Below, piece after piece: positions 6,120 to 9,037 of a DNA stretch of 9,037 bases (position 1 is its first letter; the number at the start of each line of letters is the position of its first letter). The position numbers and the translations under genes are program-made. Under the pieces are notes generated by a model that was not told the origin of the DNA, made no database searches, and saw only the letters and a program-made list of their open reading frames with translations. Source of the stretch: Gammaproteobacteria bacterium UBA4475 (GTDB lineage Bacteria > Pseudomonadota > Gammaproteobacteria > Pseudomonadales > Azotimanducaceae); the NCBI GenBank assembly GCA_002389265.1, contig DGOD01000321.1:12046-21082 (forward strand). The letters are read 5' to 3'.

Positions 6120-6884
6120 TTATTCGACCTCCTGTCGATGACGAATCAAGGTGGCAAACAGGATGCCAATTTCAAACAATATCCACATGGGCAATGCGAG
6201 CAGCAGCTGAGAAATGATGTCCGGCGGCGTGAGTAACATCCCAATAATGAAACAGCCGACAACAACGTAAGGGCGTTTTTTGCGCAGGTTTTCAACGGTA
6301 GTTGCGCCGGTCCAGACTAATAGGAGTGTGGCTATGGGAATTTCAAACGCCAGGCCGAAGGCGAAAAACAGCTTCAGGACGAAGTCCAGGTAACGATTGA
6401 TGTCGGTCATGACGGTGACGCCCGCAGGTGCGGCGCTGGTAAAGAAGCCAAAAATTAATGGAAACACGACGTAAAAAGCAAAGGCAATACCGCCATAGAA
6501 CAGTAGTACGCTTGAGGTCAGCAGAGGGATTGCCAGGCGCTTTTCGCTGGAATACAGGCCGGGTGCGATAAAACTCCAGAGCTGGTGCAGGATATAGGGA
6601 ATGGCAATAAAAATAGCTAAGACCAAGGTTAGCTTGAACGGCGTCAAAAAGGGTGACGCAACTTCCGTTGCGATCATGGTGGCGCCCTCTGGCAGGTAGG
6701 CGCGCAGAGGTTCGGAAATGTAGCTGTAAAGGTCGTTCGCGAAATAAAACAAGGGCAGGAAAACAATGACCACTGACGCCAAGCTGTGCAGAATTCTGGT
6801 TCGCAGCTCGACAAGGTGTTCGATCAAGGTCTGACCTGGGTCGGTAGGGTCAGCCCCCGGTGTCTGGTCGTTTGGTTTCGTCAC
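6120..6884 (-). CDS. tatC: Sec-independent protein translocase TatC
   Basis: The core membrane protein of the twin-arginine pathway; with TatB it recognises RR signal peptides of folded exported proteins. 254 residues with six hydrophobic segments. The conserved residues align with E. coli at a constant offset of 11: HLxELR with Glu26 (E. coli Glu15), APGLYSSEKR with Glu114 (Glu103), and AFGLAFEIP with Glu181 (Glu170); LTPPD follows near the fifth helix. The start codon is GTG (6882-6884), inside the tatB 3' end with a 35-bp overlap and only a weak Shine-Dalgarno, so translational coupling to tatB is likely. The N-terminal tail before HLVELR is longer than in E. coli and rich in Pro/Asp, but no better start is visible in frame. 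Confidence 0.97.
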   Translation of the reverse strand: MTKPNDQTPGADPTDPGQTLIEHLVELRTRILHSLASVVIVFLPLFYFANDLYSYISEPLRAYLPEGATMIATEVASPFLTPFKLTLVLAIFIAIPYILHQLWSFIAPGLYSSEKRLAIPLLTSSVLLFYGGIAFAFYVVFPLIFGFFTSAAPAGVTVMTDINRYLDFVLKLFFAFGLAFEIPIATLLLVWTGATTVENLRKKRPYVVVGCFIIGMLLTPPDIISQLLLALPMWILFEIGILFATLIRHRQEVE

Positions 6885-7221
6885 GGTTGGGCTCGGTGAT
6901 TGATGGAAGGTCGGCCTTGTGCAAGGCTTTTGACGCCTGTTTGATTTCCGTCAGGGTCTCATCGGTCTGGTTGACCACGCTCTGGAGCTGTTGGCGGGTT
7001 TCTTCGAGTCCCCTCATGATGGATTCGTTGTGGAGTTGTTGGCGAATATCGTCAGCACCGATCTCGTTTTCTATGTCAGTACGAATGTTGGCAAGGCTGC
7101 GCCGCAGTCGCCCGACCCATAGGAAAAGGCTCCGTAATGTTTCGGGTAGCTTGTCCGGTCCGATCACCAGCAGTGCAACAATGCTGACGACGATCAGCTC
7201 GGGAAAACCGATATCAAACAT
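6850..7221 (-). CDS. tatB: Sec-independent protein translocase TatB
   Basis: Partner of TatC in the signal-peptide receptor complex. 123 residues, shorter than the E. coli protein (about 171) but normal for many gammaproteobacteria. The N-terminus MFDIGFPELIVVSIVALLV forms the membrane helix with the family Glu8. The Gly21-Pro22 hinge follows, then a long charged amphipathic helix rich in Arg, Glu and Gln, probably with coiled-coil character, and a polar tail. It begins 6 bp after the tatA stop without a clear Shine-Dalgarno and ends inside tatC. The MFDIGFPELI start separates it clearly from the tatA paralogue next to it. Confidence 0.96.
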   Translation of the reverse strand: MFDIGFPELIVVSIVALLVIGPDKLPETLRSLFLWVGRLRRSLANIRTDIENEIGADDIRQQLHNESIMRGLEETRQQLQSVVNQTDETLTEIKQASKALHKADLPSITEPNRDETKRPDTGG

Positions 7222-7227
7222 GTCAGA

Positions 7228-7467
7228 TCAACTTTCTTTTTTCGACTCGACAGGCTCTTTGCTGTCGGTGCTGATATTGGTGCTAATGTTGTCTGCCGGT
7301 TTCTCTTCGTCGGCCAACAACTCGGTTTTGTCAGCATCATTATCGATGGCGTTTCTGAACCCCTTGATCGCTGATCCGAGATCGTTGCCTAGTGATTTTA
7401 TTTTCGTGGTGCCAAACAGCAGAACCACAATCAGTAGTACCACTAATAGTTCGGGTATTCCAGGCAT
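7228..7467 (-). CDS. tatA: Sec-independent protein translocase TatA
   Basis: Oligomerises at the TatBC complex to let folded proteins cross the inner membrane. 79 residues: a short membrane helix (about 4-18) with polar Glu6 near its start, the Phe18-Gly19 hinge, then the amphipathic helix with [16 protein letters not shown] typical of TatA, and an acidic, unstructured tail. The tail contains a tandem NISTNIST repeat, an ordinary low-complexity feature. The ATG at 7465-7467 lies 3 bp after the hisE stop. Its GGAGGA ribosome binding site (7475-7480) is within the last codons of hisE, which ties tatABC expression to the his genes. Confidence 0.96.
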   Translation of the reverse strand: MPGIPELLVVLLIVVLLFGTTKIKSLGNDLGSAIKGFRNAIDNDADKTELLADEEKPADNISTNISTDSKEPVESKKES

Positions 7468-7470
7468 AGC

Positions 7471-7824
7471 TCATTCCTCCAGTTTTTGTTCGCGCGTCAC
7501 GCTTGACTGGCGCGCATTCTTTTCATCAATTCCTGACGTTCCAAAGCGGTCTTCAAGCTCGCGCAACAGGTCGCCAGCATCAAGGTTTAGGTGACTCAAC
7601 ATCACGAGACTATGGAACCACAAATCGGCGGTCTCCTTGATTACCGCGATCGGGTCGAGATCCGCATCCTTGGCCGCGATAATGGTTTCTGTTGCCTCTT
7701 CGCCGACCTTTTCAAGAATCTTATTAAGGCCCTTCGCATGCAGACTCGCAACATAAGATGTTGCCGGGTCGCTGGTTTTTCGGTCTTCCAGTGTTGCTGC
7801 CAAGCGCTTGATGATATCACTCAT
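7471..7824 (-). CDS. hisE: Phosphoribosyl-ATP pyrophosphatase (HisE)
   Basis: Catalyses step 2 of histidine synthesis, removing pyrophosphate from PR-ATP to give PR-AMP; cytoplasmic. 117 residues, close to the family's usual 105-115. It has the all-alpha NTP-pyrophosphatase (MazG-like) metal site: EKVGEEATE at 38-46 and ETADLWFH at 64-71, whose Glu and Asp residues bind magnesium. I chose the ATG at 7822-7824, which overlaps the hisI stop as ATGA and has GGAG upstream, giving [16 protein letters not shown]. The reading frame stays open to 7872, but those 16 extra residues would lie inside hisI and are not typical. HisE is separate from HisI here, unlike the fused HisIE of enterobacteria. Confidence 0.96.
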   Translation of the reverse strand: MSDIIKRLAATLEDRKTSDPATSYVASLHAKGLNKILEKVGEEATETIIAAKDADLDPIAVIKETADLWFHSLVMLSHLNLDAGDLLRELEDRFGTSGIDEKNARQSSVTREQKLEE

Positions 7825-8222
7825 GTATAAATCTCCGCCGGCGGCTTGATGACTGGGTCGACGGTTTGCCACTCACCATTGTTTAACACACGGTAAAAGC
7901 AGGACTGTCTGCCGGTATGACAGGCGATGCCCCCTGTCTGTTGCACTCGCAATATTATCACATCACTATCACAGTCGAGTCTGACTTCCTCAATGATTTG
8001 CTGATGGCCTGATTCTTCACCCTTATGCCATAATTTTTGCCGTGAGCGTGACCAATAAACAGCATGCCCGGTGGCGAGGGTCGTCAGCAAGGCTTCCTTG
8101 TTCATCCACGCCACCATCAAGATTCGCTCACTACTGGCGTCCTGGGCGATGGCAGGTATCAGGCCCTGATTATCGAACTGAATTTCCGCAAGCCAGTCAG
8201 TGTCTGGGGGTATGCTCGACAT
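7821..8222 (-). CDS. hisI: Phosphoribosyl-AMP cyclohydrolase (HisI)
   Basis: Catalyses step 3 of histidine synthesis, opening the adenine ring of PR-AMP with a zinc-dependent cyclohydrolase; a cytoplasmic dimer. With the ATG at 8220-8222 it has 133 residues, the usual size for stand-alone HisI. Signatures are [29 protein letters not shown], the Asp83-Cys84-Asp85-x-Asp87 magnesium/zinc segment, and the [15 protein letters not shown] segment with Cys101 and Cys108, completing the three zinc cysteines. A GTG at 8250-8252 would add 10 residues. Neither start has a clear Shine-Dalgarno, so the start is uncertain; the ATG gives the usual N-terminus shortly before DWLAEIQFD. It overlaps hisE by 4 bp. 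Confidence 0.95.
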   Translation of the reverse strand: MSSIPPDTDWLAEIQFDNQGLIPAIAQDASSERILMVAWMNKEALLTTLATGHAVYWSRSRQKLWHKGEESGHQQIIEEVRLDCDSDVIILRVQQTGGIACHTGRQSCFYRVLNNGEWQTVDPVIKPPAEIYT

Positions 8223-8280
8223 AGATCGTGAACCATCAGGAGGTAAGGCCACACATGAGGCATGGGTGGGTTGTAGGTTT

Positions 8281-8293
8281 GCCGATGTTCGGC
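8281..8293. repeat. Small hairpin GCCGA-TGT-TCGGC in the ubiB-hisI gap
   Basis: A 5-bp perfect stem with a 3-nt loop in the 95-bp gap between the ubiB stop and the hisI start. No T-run follows on the minus strand, so it is not an intrinsic terminator, and readthrough from ubiB into hisI is likely. No convincing promoter was seen in this gap. Confidence 0.25.
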
Positions 8294-8317
8294 TCGATAG
8301 ACGTCGAGAATATCATG

Positions 8318-9037
8318 TCAGGTCTTGATAAACATCCAATAAACGCCGAGGCAACCGAGGGCGCCAGCGCTCAACTGTAGCGCCATATGTGGCGCAATTC
8401 CAGCTACGGGAGAAGCTGCGACAGCGAATGCCAGTAACAGGCTGGTACCACCGAGGCGAGTTGAGCGTTGGCGGCGATCTGACTGTTCCAGCGTATTCTG
8501 GAGTTGTTGCAGTAGCTGCGTCTGTTGGCGATTGTTGCGTCCCAGGTGCTTGAGTTCTGCCAGTGCGGTCAGTGCCAGCTGTGGTAGTTCCGGGAGTTGG
8601 CCCACGAGGCTGGGTGCGTGATCGCCGACCTGCTTAAGGAGCCCGCGGATCCCCATGCGGTCTTTCATCCAGCGCTCCATATAGGGCGCCGCGGTTTGCC
8701 AAAGGTCGAGCTGCGGATATAGTTGGCGTCCCATCCCCTCGATATTGAGTAGGGTTTTCTGAAGCAATACCAGCTGCGGTTGGACTTCCATATCAAAGCG
8801 TCTGGCCGTCTGAAACAAGCTGAGCAAGACCTTGCCGAAGGATATTTCACTGATGGGTTTTTGAAATATCGGCTCGCAGACACTGCGGATGACGGCTTCA
8901 AATTCATTGATGTCCGTATCAAATGGTACCCATTCACTTTCCACATGCAGGCGCGCGACTTCGTAGTAATCCTGATTAAAGAAAGCCAGCAGATTACGTG
9001 CGAGGTAGTTTTTGTCGTTTTCCGTGAGTGACCCAAT
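8318..9037 (-). CDS. ubiB: Ubiquinone biosynthesis protein UbiB, C-terminal part (runs off the window)
   Basis: The last 239 residues of an atypical kinase-like (ADCK/ABC1) ATPase needed for ubiquinone synthesis at the inner membrane. The frame is open to the right edge, so the 5' part, with the ATP-binding and kinase-like motifs, lies outside; the whole protein is usually about 540 residues. The visible part begins [15 protein letters not shown] and contains [52 protein letters not shown] and [13 protein letters not shown], all close to E. coli UbiB from memory. Two hydrophobic C-terminal helices ([14 protein letters not shown] and [19 protein letters not shown]) form the expected membrane anchor. 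The GTG at 8942-8944 is an internal valine codon, not a start. The order ubiB-hisI-hisE-tatABC matches Pseudomonas as I recall it. Confidence 0.97.
   Translation of the reverse strand: MGSLTENDKNYLARNLLAFFNQDYYEVARLHVESEWVPFDTDINEFEAVIRSVCEPIFQKPISEISFGKVLLSLFQTARRFDMEVQPQLVLLQKTLLNIEGMGRQLYPQLDLWQTAAPYMERWMKDRMGIRGLLKQVGDHAPSLVGQLPELPQLALTALAELKHLGRNNRQQTQLLQQLQNTLEQSDRRQRSTRLGGTSLLLAFAVAASPVAGIAPHMALQLSAGALGCLGVYWMFIKT

Noticed and set aside
6123..6135. AGGAGGT sequence at the end of tatC as a ribosome binding site for a hidden small gene
   Set aside because: No start codon follows on the minus strand at usable spacing and no open frame with family features lies in the 110-bp gap.
7240..7300. 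Tandem NIST repeat in the TatA tail as a notable repeat
   Set aside because: Only two copies in a low-complexity, normally unstructured tail, with no sign of function.
6860..7594. Long open frame on the plus strand opposite tatA, tatB and hisE (244 codons)
   Set aside because: It is antisense to three clearly recognisable genes, its translation is Ser-rich with no family signature, and it is a frame shadow.
7825..7872. N-terminal extension of HisE
   Set aside because: It lies inside hisI; the ATGA overlap at 7821-7824 and the family N-terminus favour the shorter form.

Overview
The window looks like chromosomal DNA of a gammaproteobacterium. All coding capacity is housekeeping. The gene content and order resemble Pseudomonas-type and marine gammaproteobacterial chromosomes: ubiB-hisI-hisE-tatA-tatB-tatC in one direction, a pip-like gene next to dtd, and glnA divergent from typA. 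That family-level placement comes from remembered gene order and protein motifs; I could not search a database. No mobile element, CRISPR array, rRNA or tRNA was seen.

Left block (1-1944): glnA (glutamine synthetase type I) runs leftward and ends at a strong intrinsic terminator. Its upstream region carries a readable nitrogen-control module: a sigma-54 -24/-12 element and two NtrC-type enhancer sites about 95 and 125 bp upstream of the predicted start of transcription. An extra NtrC half-site lies at the predicted start itself. The remaining intergenic DNA holds several inverted repeats and a sigma-70 -10 element for the divergent typA.

Middle block (1945-5201): typA/bipA, a proline-iminopeptidase-like gene and dtd run rightward with 11- and 12-bp gaps, so they probably form one operon. 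The middle gene stands out. Its fold signature is intact, but the catalytic serine of the G-x-S-x-G nucleophile elbow is glycine, and a substrate-binding glutamate is also replaced, so it is probably a pseudoenzyme or has a changed function.

Right block (5188-9037): everything runs leftward. From the right edge come the 3' part of ubiB (ubiquinone biosynthesis), hisI and hisE (histidine steps 3 and 2, joined by an ATGA overlap), and tatA-tatB-tatC (twin-arginine protein export), with hisI to tatC tightly packed. After a 110-bp gap with its own promoter and a promoter-overlapping palindrome comes an enoyl-CoA hydratase/isomerase family gene. Its 3' end overlaps dtd tail-to-tail by 14 bp.

No wholly new multi-gene system is apparent. 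The points most worth a second look are the serine-less Pip homologue, the enhancer layout of glnA with its start-site half-site and interleaved repeats, and the operator-like palindrome in front of the enoyl-CoA hydratase gene.
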